Shown piece after piece: positions 1 to 8,986 of a stretch of 64,000 nucleotides of DNA (the stretch's first letter is position 1; each line of letters begins with the position of its first letter). The notes under the pieces were generated by a model. The model was not told the DNA's origin. It was given only the letters and a program-made list of their open reading frames with translations, and ran no database searches. The stretch is from Methanobacterium bryantii (lineage in GTDB: Archaea > Methanobacteriota > Methanobacteria > Methanobacteriales > Methanobacteriaceae): the NCBI RefSeq assembly GCF_002287175.1, contig NZ_LMVM01000033.1:62001-126000 (forward strand). The letters run 5' to 3'. A program made the translations under genes and the position numbers.

Positions 1-110
1 GGTTTTTACGGTTGCGAAACTTGTTTCGCAAACATGTGAAAAATCTCTGATTTTTTACGGCCACAAAAACTTCGTTTTTGTGAGCACCAAAAATTCATAG
101 AATTTTTGAG
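1..110. repeat. Run of four short hairpin modules
   Basis: Four near-perfect inverted repeats follow one another: 12-19 with 24-31 (TTGCGAAA/TTTCGCAA), 39-45 with 49-55 (AAAAATC/GATTTTT), 62-70 with 74-82 (CACAAAAAC/GTTTTTGTG) and 88-96 with 100-108 (CAAAAATTC/GAATTTTTG). Loops are 3-4 nt. The linker TTTTTACGG occurs twice. Similar modules lie at 2494-2550 and 32906-32979. They are not a CRISPR, because stems differ and there are no spacers. Role unknown; an intergenic repeat family or transcribed hairpins are both possible. Confidence 0.7.
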
Positions 111-135
111 CGAGTCAAAAAAATGAGTAGATATT

Positions 136-1137
136 ATGGCAAAAATAACAGCAATATTACCAGCCTATAACGAAGAATTATGCATAAGCAGTGTAATTCT
201 CTGTTCTAAAAAATACGTAGATAAAGTAATTGTTGTTGATGACGGCAGTACAGATAATACTGCAAATATAGCTAAACTAGCAGGAGCCCAAGTAATAAGC
301 CATTTTTCTAATAAAGGGAAAGGTGCAGCATTAAAAACTGGTTTTGAAGCAGTTAAAGAATCCGAAATCATAGTAACTTTAGACTCAGACGGCCAGCATA
401 ACCCCAAAGAAATACCAAAATTAATAAATCCCATCATAAATGGGGAGGCAGACATAGTAAACGGCAGCAGATATATTAACGGAAATAAAAAAGATACACC
501 ATCCTACAGACGAATAGGCCAGTCAATACTTGATAAAATCACTAATCTAGGTAGCGGGCTTAATAGTACTGACAGTCAAAGTGGGTTTAGAGCCTTTGCA
601 AGATATACCATACCTGCTTTCAGGTTCAACTGCACTGGTTTTGGTATCGAGAGTGAAATGTTAACAGATGCCTCAAATGTTGGGCTGAGGGTCAAAGAAG
701 TCGAAATAGGAGTTAGATATGATATCGATAGTTCTACAAAAAACCCAGTGAGCCACGGTGTAGGTGTTTTAATTAAAATTATAAATGATTTACAGTTCCA
801 AAGGCCGCTGTTTTACTTTGCATTACCCGGCACCGTAGTTACTTTAGCCGGTATAATTTTATGTCTCATGTTTTTTGGAGATTATATGATGACATCATCC
901 AGTAATATTGCAAACAACATTGCACCTTCAGTATCTTACAGCCTCATCCCCACAATCCTTGCAATAATGATGACAGTAATCGGGGGATTTTTAGTATTAA
1001 CTGGTATTCTTTTAGATTCAATGGGAAAAATGATAGATCAAATTTTAATTAGATCTCAAAATGAAGCTAATATTTCTAAATCTGCAGAATATATAAAATT
1101 TAATAAAACAAAAGACACAGAAATGAAGGGCAAATAA
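136..1137 (+). CDS. GT2 glycosyltransferase, dolichyl-phosphate mannose synthase-like, with C-terminal membrane anchor
   Basis: Predicted to move a sugar from a nucleotide donor to a polyprenyl phosphate or glycan on the cytoplasmic face. The N-terminal ~215 residues are a GT-A domain: LPAYNEE at the start, VVDDGSTDNT near residue 35, the metal-binding DSDGQHNP near 83 and NGSRY near 111. Two hydrophobic segments follow (about residues 230-255 and 275-300), then a charged tail, as in DPM1-like enzymes of archaea. The start is preceded only by a weak ribosome site (GAGTAGATATT). The gene stands just downstream of the hairpin repeats and is followed by 329 bp without a gene, so it is probably monocistronic or the end of an operon outside the window. 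The donor sugar cannot be told. Confidence 0.85.
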   Translation: MAKITAILPAYNEELCISSVILCSKKYVDKVIVVDDGSTDNTANIAKLAGAQVISHFSNKGKGAALKTGFEAVKESEIIVTLDSDGQHNPKEIPKLINPIINGEADIVNGSRYINGNKKDTPSYRRIGQSILDKITNLGSGLNSTDSQSGFRAFARYTIPAFRFNCTGFGIESEMLTDASNVGLRVKEVEIGVRYDIDSSTKNPVSHGVGVLIKIINDLQFQRPLFYFALPGTVVTLAGIILCLMFFGDYMMTSSSNIANNIAPSVSYSLIPTILAIMMTVIGGFLVLTGILLDSMGKMIDQILIRSQNEANISKSAEYIKFNKTKDTEMKGK

Positions 1138-1466
1138 GATTAAATCCATTATTTAAAATATATATTATTTAAAAATATCTTTATTAAGTAAATTAAGCTA
1201 TTTATTTGCTAAATATATCCTTTTAATTTATTAATTAATTTTTCTGGCTTTGTAGAAAATTAAAAACTTAATAAGTATTAATTTATATTCCTATTTGATA
1301 TTAGTACAAGTTTAGTACAAAAGTTGGTTAATAATAGTTTTAAATTCATTAAATTATAATAAATAGTTCCAAAATCACTGTAAAATACTAGCTTGTTAGT
1401 AAGTAAACACTAAAGTATATAAAGTTATAATAATAAATAGTATTACTGTAATAACGGAGGTGTTAT
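1138..1466. other. AT-rich intergenic region with the cassette 1 promoter
   Basis: No gene is seen. The right end carries the TATA-like sequence GTATATAAAG at 1415-1424 and the leader of the following small membrane protein gene. The rest is low-complexity A/T. Confidence 0.6.
1415..1466 (+). promoter_or_regulatory. Promoter and leader of cassette copy 1
   Basis: TATA-like GTATATAAAG lies 43-52 bp before the ATG at 1467. From the TATAA to the ATG the sequence aligns without gaps to 31784-31832 in front of the second cassette copy. The last part, TGTAATAACGGAGGTGTTAT, is identical in both and holds a full GGAGGTG ribosome site flanked by ATAAC and GTTAT, which can pair and put the ribosome site in a loop. 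The transcription start is inferred about 25 bp after the TATA box. Confidence 0.6.
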
Positions 1467-1703
1467 ATGATATCTACCGTAACAGCCACAACGACCATAG
1501 TAGCTATGACCCAAGTCATGACTTACAGCATAATAGCAGTAATTGCACTCGTAACAATTTTAGCCCTTAAAGAAATCCTAAATACAGAATCCAGTAAAAA
1601 TGAACGCATAAAATCATTTGTTGACGGAACAAATGTTGCAATAGTTCCACTGCTTTTAGTATTTGTATCCATTGTAGGCTATAAAGTGGTGACGGTCATT
1701 TAG
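1467..1703 (+). CDS. Small two-helix membrane protein, cassette copy 1 (unknown function)
   Basis: A 78-residue protein I do not recognise. It has two hydrophobic segments, about residues 18-36 and 55-76, joined by a charged stretch (ILNTESSKNERIKSF), and a Thr-rich N-terminus. A paralogue of equal length is encoded at 31833-32069; about 61 of 78 residues match by eye, best in the two helices. The ribosome site is exceptionally strong (GGAGGTG), which suggests high expression. The TAG stop overlaps the AGGAGGT ribosome site of the next gene, so the two are probably translationally coupled. It may be a membrane partner or anchor of the exported protein that follows; that is inference. Confidence 0.8.
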   Translation: MISTVTATTTIVAMTQVMTYSIIAVIALVTILALKEILNTESSKNERIKSFVDGTNVAIVPLLLVFVSIVGYKVVTVI

Positions 1704-1715
1704 GAGGTATCTTGT

Positions 1716-2420
1716 ATGGAAAAAAAAATAGGACTAACCATTATGATGATGGTTGTAGTAATAATGGGAGGATTTGTATATGCAAATATCCCCCAAACTG
1801 GAACCCAACAAAATACCGTCGTACCCTCTGGAGCCACAAGCGTTGCATTTGAAAATAATGGAAACTCATGGAAACATGTTGTTGCAGCATTTGATATAAC
1901 TGATGTAGATGGATCCGTAAAAAAGATATTTGCTGATCTATGGATTAAACCACAGAGCACTGCAACTGTTGATCTAAGCAGTCTTACAGGTCTAAATAAC
2001 CAACCGCTCCCACAAGGAACTAATGTAAATTTAAAAACATACACTGCTCCTAATGTACCTACCGCTCAGGTTCCACAGGATGTAACAGATAACAAAGTGA
2101 CCGCAACCGCAGATCCATCTCAGGGTGGAAAATATTTAGCAGCACTTACACCAAGTACCAGTGCAGCCGATCCAGTTGTTGTTACACCAAGAAACACAGT
2201 AATAGTCAATGATACAGCATTCAGCATAACTACTGGTGGAGGAGTCTCATTGAGTGGAACAGCAGCAGTACCACTTTGTGCAAATGCTGGAGGAGCAAGT
2301 GCTCAAGCACCTACAAACGGCACAGCTGTCGCAACCACGCCGGGAGTAACCGCTTTAGCGCCGCTAAATGGGCCTGTTATTGCAAGTACTCCTAGATTAC
2401 GCATAGTACTACCACTTTAA
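1716..2420 (+). CDS. Exported protein of unknown function, cassette copy 1
   Basis: The 234-residue product starts with a signal-peptide-like or N-anchor segment (MEKKIG then about 18 hydrophobic residues ending near VYANIPQTG). Residues 25-145 form a domain shared with the protein at 32082-32702, with matching motifs WKHVVAAFDIT, DLWIKP and NQPLPQGT/NQPLPKGT. After about residue 145 the two copies diverge; this one has a Thr/Ala/Pro-rich tail typical of surface proteins. The ribosome site AGGAGGT overlaps the stop of the upstream gene. A terminator-like hairpin lies at 2528-2558. No known family is recognised; a cell-surface or secreted role is inferred from the signal segment. Confidence 0.75.
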   Translation: MEKKIGLTIMMMVVVIMGGFVYANIPQTGTQQNTVVPSGATSVAFENNGNSWKHVVAAFDITDVDGSVKKIFADLWIKPQSTATVDLSSLTGLNNQPLPQGTNVNLKTYTAPNVPTAQVPQDVTDNKVTATADPSQGGKYLAALTPSTSAADPVVVTPRNTVIVNDTAFSITTGGGVSLSGTAAVPLCANAGGASAQAPTNGTAVATTPGVTALAPLNGPVIASTPRLRIVLPL

Positions 2421-2493
2421 AGCCAGAGATATGGATTTGACGCAAAAACATATGGAAATGTCGAAAATAGAATAATCAAAAAATAGTTTTTAC

Positions 2494-2507
2494 CAAACTT
2501 CAGTTTG
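2494..2507. repeat. Short hairpin module
   Basis: CAAAC (2494-2498), loop TTCA, GTTTG (2503-2507). It is the same kind of module as those at 1-110 and 32906-32945 and lies between the second and third genes of cassette copy 1. Confidence 0.5.
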
Positions 2508-2527
2508 AGTACCAATAAAGTTTTGTA

Positions 2528-2558
2528 GCCCCAACTATTATGTTTGGGGCGTTTTTTT
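2528..2558 (+). terminator. Hairpin plus T-tract terminator
   Basis: GCCCCAA (2528-2534) pairs with TTGGGGC (2544-2550) over a 9-nt loop, followed by G and seven T at 2552-2558. This would end the transcript of the first two cassette genes. The T-tract alone is enough for archaeal RNA polymerase, so the hairpin may have another purpose. Confidence 0.65.
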
Positions 2559-2600
2559 ATTCGATAGAAAATTTAATTAAATTAATGGATCTGTGATATC

Positions 2601-3206
2601 ATGAACCCAAAAGCATACATAATTATTACTGCTTTTATATCTGGATTTTTAATTTTAGGGCTTGGAATCAATACCATCGAAAGTATGTTATTTGACCAAA
2701 TACCCTATAATTACACATCTTACATTTCAATGCCCCCTAATCATCCTAATGAATCGCATATAGGTGGCTATTATAAAATATATGGAAAAGGACGTGATTT
2801 TAATTTCCATATAGTCCTTCCAGGAGCGGAAAATCAGGAAAGTCCGCTTGATTACACTGCAGACGGGCTTAACGGTACTGGTAAAATAAACAATATAAGT
2901 ATAACTTACGGAACCCTTGTATCCCTTTTATCGGGTGATTTTAAAAATGCCCTTTTCAACACAAAGCTATCAGGTAATTACAGTATGGCATGTGCTGCAT
3001 GGACGGGTCACGGTAACTTCACAACTAACGGCCAAAATTTCCTCGGAAACTTCAAAATAAACGGGATAAAAACAGACTGGGAAGGAACATTCAACCTAGT
3101 CCCGGAAAACAACAGAATGGCACTGAAAGCAGACTACATATGGTACCACCATGCTAATAAAAACGACGGCAGCATTAGAGTAGTTAAAAAGACGTATTAT
3201 ATGTAA
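2601..3206 (+). CDS. N-anchored extracellular protein of unknown function, cassette copy 1
   Basis: A 201-residue protein with one N-terminal hydrophobic segment (about residues 5-27) and an otherwise polar, outside-facing domain carrying several N-glycosylation sequons (NYT, NES, NGT, NIS, NYS, NFT). A close paralogue is encoded at 33026-33637, sharing long identical stretches such as FNFHIVLPGAE, SPLDYTADGLNGTGKIN and MACAAWTG. The ribosome site is weak (GTGATATC). It follows a terminator-like hairpin, so it may have its own promoter although its position in both cassettes is the same. The family is not recognised. The repeated Gly/Asn beta-rich pattern suggests a beta-sandwich; that is a guess. 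Confidence 0.75.
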   Translation: MNPKAYIIITAFISGFLILGLGINTIESMLFDQIPYNYTSYISMPPNHPNESHIGGYYKIYGKGRDFNFHIVLPGAENQESPLDYTADGLNGTGKINNISITYGTLVSLLSGDFKNALFNTKLSGNYSMACAAWTGHGNFTTNGQNFLGNFKINGIKTDWEGTFNLVPENNRMALKADYIWYHHANKNDGSIRVVKKTYYM

Positions 3207-3255
3207 AGTCCTATTTTTAAAAATTAAAATGAACTCAATGTTTTTATTTTAACAA

Positions 3256-4227
3256 TTATAGAATCGCATTTATATACTGCATTAAAATTGGAAATATAAA
3301 CGGCATGATCAGGAACAGAAATGAGTTAGAAATTCCGTGTGAAAGTGTAATACCAAATAGGCTTCCTGTTTTCTGGAAAGCATAACCATAGAACAGAGCT
3401 ACACTGAACACAAACAGAAGATCTAAAGTTGAATTCCAGCCTATGTGAAGGGCTGTAAAGAGTATTGAAACATACAGTAATCCCCATAGTCTTCCAAGTA
3501 TCTTTTCTGCATTTTTTTGAAGTATCCCTCGAAACAGGAGCTCTTCTGCAAATCCAGTAGATATTACAAGGATTATACCTGCAAATAGAACTGTTTCTAA
3601 ATTTAAAGAATAAATCAGAGGTTTTGGCTTCAATATCAAATATTCAATAAACCCTAAAACAACTCCACTTAAAGCTATTGTCAGTTGAAGGGGAATGTTA
3701 CCTAAAACCAATCCTACTTTTTTCCGGTTAAGTCTTTGAGATCTCATAAGTACAAATGATGCTGCAAACAATGGAACTGCTATTACAGGGAACCAGTAAA
3801 GTTCAGTTACCTGCATGAGCGGTATTGTAAGGCCTATAATTCTAATCATTGGCAAAATCATCATAGACCGGAGGAGATAAGAAAATTTAGTGGACTGAGT
3901 AAGAGAAGAATTAATTAGAAGAGCAAAAAGAATAAGAGTATGCATTATTAAACCATATTCCACGCTGTAATGTGCAGTTACGATCTCTGCAGCAATAATA
4001 AACATTAAATACATGCTAAGTAAGACAATGTCTTTTTTAAAGGACACAAATCGAACTTGTCTATCTTCAATGTCACCTATAACTTTTTTAACCCTGATCT
4101 CTCTTTCATGGTTCTCAACATCGAACATTTTCAATCCTTTTTTGTAATTAGGAAGATTTTCATGTTTTTTTGAATCATATGAGTTTATTTTTACACCAAA
4201 AGTTGTATTAGCTTCTTTTTTAACCAT
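3256..4227 (-). CDS. CPBP family intramembrane glutamic protease (CAAX protease/Abi)
   Basis: Membrane protease of the CPBP (Rce1/Abi) family. After a polar N-terminus of about 65 residues there are roughly eight membrane segments. The three catalytic motifs are present in order: EELLFRG near residue 228 (EExxxR), FTALHIGWN near 260 (FxxxH) and SHGISNS near 297 (HxxxN). The ATG is preceded by AGGTGA. The substrate is unknown; in archaea such proteins may mature exported or prenylated proteins, and the neighbouring cassette proteins are possible but unproven targets. It is transcribed towards cassette 1 and separated from it by 49 bp, so it is a separate unit. Confidence 0.9.
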   Translation of the reverse strand: MVKKEANTTFGVKINSYDSKKHENLPNYKKGLKMFDVENHEREIRVKKVIGDIEDRQVRFVSFKKDIVLLSMYLMFIIAAEIVTAHYSVEYGLIMHTLILFALLINSSLTQSTKFSYLLRSMMILPMIRIIGLTIPLMQVTELYWFPVIAVPLFAASFVLMRSQRLNRKKVGLVLGNIPLQLTIALSGVVLGFIEYLILKPKPLIYSLNLETVLFAGIILVISTGFAEELLFRGILQKNAEKILGRLWGLLYVSILFTALHIGWNSTLDLLFVFSVALFYGYAFQKTGSLFGITLSHGISNSFLFLIMPFIFPILMQYINAIL

Positions 4228-4837
4228 TAATTCACCTATATGATAATAATACTTTTATTATATTTTTAATTACTATGTATATAAAGTTTACCTTAAAAGT
4301 ATTATTTAATAATGAACTTATACAGAATTCTGTCAAAATTTTAAACTTTGCATATTTATAAATTGGTTTTTTTAATTTTACCAAGATTAAAAGTATTCAA
4401 ATTGTATTTATCCAAAAATAAATTAAATTATAAAGTTCTCATTTAAAATCGAATGTCTAAAATAAACACATTTGATAAATATAATGTTTTAAACAGATTT
4501 TTTTAAATAATTTAGAATTTTCAAAGAATTTTTGTACTTATTAACTTTTTTAGAAGTTTAAAATAATCAAAAATTAAACTAAACTTTTTTTATAGATTTT
4601 TAGAAATAATATTCATTTTTTAAGTTATATTTCCTTAAAAATAGTCTATTTTTAAATATTAAAAAGTTAGTATAATATTCTACCAAATTTTGGATAATAA
4701 AAAATTTATATAGTTTAATATACTAATAATATAATAATAATTTAATATATTAAACATAATAACATATTTACAAAACTCTAATATGTTAGTATGTAGTAAT
4801 AATAAAAAATTATGATTCATGGAAGTCTGGTGATTTA
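4228..4837. other. AT-rich divergent intergenic region
   Basis: No gene is seen. On the minus strand a TATA box (CTTTATATA, complement of 4278-4286) serves the CPBP gene, and a perfect 12-bp palindrome ACAGAATTCTGT at 4322-4333 lies about 40 bp behind it. On the plus strand 4700-4740 carries the promoter-like element shared with 21113-21153. The 90-nt stretch from there to the start codon would be a leader. Confidence 0.6.
4700..4740 (+). promoter_or_regulatory. Promoter element of the nucleotide-sugar operon (copy A of a repeated 41-mer)
   Basis: Contains a consensus archaeal BRE/TATA (AAAAATTTATATA, 4700-4712) and about 28 further bp. It matches 21113-21153 at 40 of 41 positions, while flanking DNA does not match. 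The inferred start of transcription falls near 4735-4740, leaving a leader of about 100 nt. Confidence 0.65.
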
Positions 4838-6217
4838 ATGAACTGGATAAATAACTTAAAATTGAAAATTAGAAATAATTCAGCAGTTGTTGGCATTGTA
4901 GGACTTGGATATGTAGGATTACCTCTTGCAGTTACATTTTCAAAAAAATTCAAGGTTATAGCTTATAACAAGAACAAAAAGAAAACAGAATTATTAAAAA
5001 ATGGAAAATCATACATAGAAGATGTTAAAAACAATGAAATTAATTTAAAAAATCTATATCCAACAAACAATTATAAAGATCTAAAAAATACTGATTTTAT
5101 CATTATTGCAGTTCCAACACCATTAAATAAAGATAAAAGCCCAGATTTATCTTATATAAAACAAGCAGGTGAAGAAATTGGAAAAATACTTAAAAAAGGG
5201 CAATTTGTAGTCTTAAAAAGCACCACATATCCTGGAACTACAGAAGACTTTTTGTGTCCCATTCTTGAGGAAAAAAGTAATTTAAATGTTACAACCGATT
5301 TTGGGATAGCATATTCTCCAGAAAGAGTAGATCCCGGAAATAAAGAATATCGAATTGAAAATACTCCTAATATAGTTGGTGGTTTGACCCCTGAATTTAC
5401 TGAAATATGTGCAATGTTATTTGAAGGCATCACTGGAGATATTATTAAAGTAGAAAATTGTAAAACAGCTGAAGCAGTAAAAATGATTGAGAACATTTAT
5501 AGAAATGTTAATATTGCCCTCGTTAACGAACTAGCACTAATTTTTGAAAAAATGGAAATTGACATTTGGGAAACTATTGAAGCTGCCAAGACCAAACCAT
5601 ATGGTTTTACACCTTTTTATCCAGGTCCAGGAGTTGGTGGACACTGTATACCTCTTGATCCTTATTATCTTTCATATAGAGCAAAGCAGTTCGGTATTAT
5701 TCCAAGATTTATAGAAACAGCAGGAGAAATCAATGATTTCATGCCCATACATACCATAAACTTAGCAAAAAACGCACTTGAAAAATCAGGAAAAAGAATT
5801 AGAGATTCCAATGTACTAATCTTGGGTTTAGCCTACAAAGCAAATATTAGTGATACACGAGAATCTCCAGCAATTCAAATTATTGAAGAACTCGTTGAAA
5901 TCGGGGCAAAATTCAAAGTCTATGATCCCCATTCAGATTCAATAAAAACACGATTTGGAAATTATTATTCAGAAAATAACTTTAAAGAGAGCTTAAACTG
6001 GGCTGACTGTATTATAATAGTAACTGATCATGAAGAATTTAAGCAGAATGGAGAATTACTAAACATTATTAAAGATCAGCAGACCATCATTGTCGATACA
6101 CGAAATATATTAGATTCGATCAAAGAACAGCAAATGTCTCTTGTTAATACAACGAATATAATTGATTCAAATATTGAAAATATTCCATCAGAGAATCCAT
6201 ATTACATAAAATTATAA
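4838..6217 (+). CDS. UDP-N-acetyl-D-glucosamine 6-dehydrogenase (WbpA/WecC family)
   Basis: Oxidises C6 of a UDP-N-acetylhexosamine to the uronic acid with two NAD+. The Rossmann motif [10 protein letters not shown] is at about residue 22, [11 protein letters not shown] near 128, [11 protein letters not shown] near 160, and the catalytic Cys270 lies in [13 protein letters not shown]. The C-terminal UDP-binding domain has [14 protein letters not shown]. Length (459) is usual with a slightly long tail. The family includes UDP-GlcNAc and UDP-ManNAc dehydrogenases; the WbpB/WbpD/WbpE-like genes that follow favour the UDP-GlcNAc (WbpA) role. It is the first gene of a plus-strand operon behind the repeated promoter element; the ribosome site is GGTGAT. 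Confidence 0.85.
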   Translation: MNWINNLKLKIRNNSAVVGIVGLGYVGLPLAVTFSKKFKVIAYNKNKKKTELLKNGKSYIEDVKNNEINLKNLYPTNNYKDLKNTDFIIIAVPTPLNKDKSPDLSYIKQAGEEIGKILKKGQFVVLKSTTYPGTTEDFLCPILEEKSNLNVTTDFGIAYSPERVDPGNKEYRIENTPNIVGGLTPEFTEICAMLFEGITGDIIKVENCKTAEAVKMIENIYRNVNIALVNELALIFEKMEIDIWETIEAAKTKPYGFTPFYPGPGVGGHCIPLDPYYLSYRAKQFGIIPRFIETAGEINDFMPIHTINLAKNALEKSGKRIRDSNVLILGLAYKANISDTRESPAIQIIEELVEIGAKFKVYDPHSDSIKTRFGNYYSENNFKESLNWADCIIIVTDHEEFKQNGELLNIIKDQQTIIVDTRNILDSIKEQQMSLVNTTNIIDSNIENIPSENPYYIKL

Positions 6218-6254
6218 TTGTAAATTTTTTATTCAATCTAAAAAGAGGATTAAA

Positions 6255-7850
6255 ATGGTAAAAAACATAGCAATTATTGGAAGCGGCTATTGGGGTAAAA
6301 ATTTAGTTAGGAATTTCTCTGAACTTGGTGTCCTTAAAACAATTTGCGATTTGAATAAAGATGTATTAAATGATTTTAAAAAACAGCACCCCGAAGTTCA
6401 TATTACAACTTCTTTTCAGGAAGTTATAGAAGATCAAGATATAAAGGGAATTGTGGTCTCTACTCCTGCAGCTTTACATTATAAAATGGTAAAGGAAGCT
6501 TTAAATTATGGAAAAGATGTATTTGTAGAAAAACCACTTTCTTTAAATGTAAATGAAGGTAAAGAACTGGTTAAAACTGCAGAAAGTAAAGGTAATATCC
6601 TGATGGTTGGACATATTCTACAGTACCACCCAGCCGTCCTTAAACTTTATGAAATGATAAAAAACGGCGAATTAGGTAAAATTCAGTATATCTATTCCAA
6701 TCGTTTGAACTTAGGTAAATTCAGGACAGAAGAGAACATATTATGGAGTTTTGCGCCCCATGACATTTCTGTAATCTTAATGTTTTTAAATGAAATGCCT
6801 AAAAGCTTAACATCACATGCAGGTGCTTATTTAAGTAAAGATATAGCAGACGTTACTTTTACCACCATGGAATTTCACAGCGGTGTAAAAGCTCATATTT
6901 TTGTAAGCTGGCTCCACCCTTATAAGGAACAGAAACTGGTGGTGGTTGGCAGTAAAAAAATGGCTGTATTTAATGATGTTTCAGACGAAAAACTCATTTT
7001 ATATCCCCATGAGATAGAATGGATAAATAGGATCCCTGTGCCTCGGATGAAAGATGCAATGGTAGTAAAAACAAAAATGAGCGAACCATTAAAGGAAGAA
7101 TGTAAACATTTTATAGAATGCATAAAATCCAGAAATGATCCAAAAACAAGTGGAAGAGAAGGTCTTCAAGTACTTGAAATTTTAGAAGCCAGCCAGAAAT
7201 CACTTGAAAATAATGGTAAAACCGTATTAATCCATGAAAATTCTTATTTTTCCCACTCTACTTCCATTGTAGATCAACCCTGCAACATAGGTAAAGGAAC
7301 GAAAATCTGGCACTTTTCACATGTAATGACTGGAGCAAAAATAGGGGATAACTGTAACATTGGACAGAATGTGATGATTGCTCCAGATGTAGTTATCGGG
7401 AATGATGTTAAAATACAAAATAATGTTTCAGTTTATACTGGCGTTAAAATAAATAATAATGCTTTTCTTGGACCATCTATGGTTTTTACAAATGTTAAAA
7501 ATCCTCGGAGTTTTATATCTCGAAAAAATGAATTTAAAGAAACATTAGTAGGAGAGGGTGCATCCATTGGTGCTAATGCTACCATTGTATGTGGAAATAC
7601 CATTGGTAATTATGCTTTTATTGGAGCAGGGGCAGTTGTGACTAAAAATATACCCGATTATGCGCTTGCTGTCGGAAATCCTGCTAGAATCACAGGTTGG
7701 ATTTGTGAATGCGGACTTAAATTAAACTTTTTTAATAACAAGGCAGTCTGCAGTTGTGGAAGCAGGTATGAAAAAATAGAGGATAATATTAAAAAAATGA
7801 AATTTCTCTCTGAAGTTGTAAAAGAGAATAAAAAAGAGAAAACAATGTGA
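6255..7850 (+). CDS. Fused Gfo/Idh/MocA oxidoreductase and UDP-amino-sugar N-acetyltransferase (WbpB-WbpD type)
   Basis: A 531-residue two-domain enzyme. Residues 1-320 are a Gfo/Idh/MocA dehydrogenase (GSGYWGKN at the NAD site, EKP near residue 91, catalytic-type GHILQYHP). Residues 328-510 are a left-handed beta-helix acetyltransferase with [21 protein letters not shown] and NPRS, very like WbpD. Together they would oxidise C3 of UDP-GlcNAcA and later acetylate the 3-amino group. In Pseudomonas these are separate proteins. The tail after residue 484 has CxC...CxC, a possible metal site. Ribosome site GAGGA; 37 bp after the dehydrogenase, 12 bp before the aminotransferase. Confidence 0.85.
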   Translation: MVKNIAIIGSGYWGKNLVRNFSELGVLKTICDLNKDVLNDFKKQHPEVHITTSFQEVIEDQDIKGIVVSTPAALHYKMVKEALNYGKDVFVEKPLSLNVNEGKELVKTAESKGNILMVGHILQYHPAVLKLYEMIKNGELGKIQYIYSNRLNLGKFRTEENILWSFAPHDISVILMFLNEMPKSLTSHAGAYLSKDIADVTFTTMEFHSGVKAHIFVSWLHPYKEQKLVVVGSKKMAVFNDVSDEKLILYPHEIEWINRIPVPRMKDAMVVKTKMSEPLKEECKHFIECIKSRNDPKTSGREGLQVLEILEASQKSLENNGKTVLIHENSYFSHSTSIVDQPCNIGKGTKIWHFSHVMTGAKIGDNCNIGQNVMIAPDVVIGNDVKIQNNVSVYTGVKINNNAFLGPSMVFTNVKNPRSFISRKNEFKETLVGEGASIGANATIVCGNTIGNYAFIGAGAVVTKNIPDYALAVGNPARITGWICECGLKLNFFNNKAVCSCGSRYEKIEDNIKKMKFLSEVVKENKKEKTM

Positions 7851-7862
7851 GGCAAAGTTAAG

Positions 7863-8975
7863 ATGAAAATTCCATTTTTAGACCTGAAAAGGCAATATAA
7901 TACAATAAAAGGAGAGGTAAATGAGTCTATTGGAACTGTATTAGATTCACAAAAATTCATTCTTGGAGAAGAAGTTGAAGAATTCGAAGATAATATGAGA
8001 AAATACTGCAAATGCAAGGATGCAATAAGCGTTGCAAGTGGTACTGATGCATTACTTCTATCCATTAGGGCCCATGATATTTCTGGAAGCGTGCTAACAT
8101 CCACATTCACCTTTTTTGCAACAGCTGGAGCAATACATAATTCTGGTGCAAACCCTAAATTTGCAGATATAAAACCTGAAACATTCAATGTGGACCCTGA
8201 AAAAATAAGAAAAAACCTCCAGGATGATGAAAGTATAAAAGCAGTTTTGCCAGTACATCTTTTTGGTAAACCTGCTGAAATGAATGAAATTATGGAAATA
8301 ACAGAAGATAATGATTTAACAGTGATAGAAGATGCAGCTCAGACACTCGGTGCCGAGTATAGGGGGAAAAAAGTTGGATCTACAGGAACAGCATGCTTCA
8401 GTTTCTTCCCTTCCAAGAATCTCGGGGGATTTGGAGATGGTGGGTTAATAACAACTAATGATGACGAACTATCAGAAAAAATAAGGACACTCCGAGTTCA
8501 TGGAGCAAAACCAAAATATTATCACCATGTTATTGGTTATAACAGCAGATTAGATGCTATTCATGCAGCTGTTTTAAACGTGAAGTTAAAATATCTGGAT
8601 AAATGGGTTCAAAAAAGGATTAATAATGCCAAAACTTATAATAACGCTTTAAAACATGTTGAAAATTTAGAATTACCCCAAATATCAAATAATGAGAAAC
8701 ATTCATTTAACCAGTACACAATTAAGGTAAAAAAGGGTTTAAGGGACAACCTTAAAGATTTCCTGCAAAACAAGGGCATAAACACTGCAGTATATTATCC
8801 TTTACCATTACATTTACAGCCCTGCTTTTCTTCATTAAACTGCAAAAAAGGAGATTTTACAAATGCTGAACTGGCAAGTAAAGAAGTCCTTTCGTTGCCT
8901 GTTTTTCCAGAATTAGAAAAAGAAGAGATTGAATATACAATTGACAGTATTTCTGAATTTTTCAATGATAAATAA
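7863..8975 (+). CDS. PLP-dependent sugar aminotransferase, DegT/DnrJ/EryC1 family (WbpE-like)
   Basis: Transfers an amino group from glutamate to the 3-keto sugar nucleotide. Family motifs are clear: FLDLKRQY at the start, SGTDALLL near residue 59, EDAAQTLGA near 160, and the PLP-binding Lys185 in FFPSKNLGGFGDGG. Length 370 is normal. The position after the dehydrogenase and the WbpB-WbpD fusion indicates the 3-amino step to UDP-2-acetamido-3-amino-glucuronic acid, which the WbpD part then acetylates. Ribosome site GAGG. The next reading frame overlaps the stop by one base. Confidence 0.85.
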   Translation: MKIPFLDLKRQYNTIKGEVNESIGTVLDSQKFILGEEVEEFEDNMRKYCKCKDAISVASGTDALLLSIRAHDISGSVLTSTFTFFATAGAIHNSGANPKFADIKPETFNVDPEKIRKNLQDDESIKAVLPVHLFGKPAEMNEIMEITEDNDLTVIEDAAQTLGAEYRGKKVGSTGTACFSFFPSKNLGGFGDGGLITTNDDELSEKIRTLRVHGAKPKYYHHVIGYNSRLDAIHAAVLNVKLKYLDKWVQKRINNAKTYNNALKHVENLELPQISNNEKHSFNQYTIKVKKGLRDNLKDFLQNKGINTAVYYPLPLHLQPCFSSLNCKKGDFTNAELASKEVLSLPVFPELEKEEIEYTIDSISEFFNDK

Positions 8976-8986
8976 TGGAGATCAAA

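Noticed and set aside
1..110. CRISPR array at the window start
   Set aside because: The repeated units are self-complementary hairpins with different arms, and there are no constant direct repeats with unique spacers or cas genes.
165..455. Minus-strand frame opposite the first glycosyltransferase
   Set aside because: It lies wholly within a gene with clear GT2 motifs, has no ribosome site and reads as the antisense of that gene. The same holds for the other opposite-strand frames inside recognised genes, for example 5152-5496, 7658-8188 and 13625-13942.
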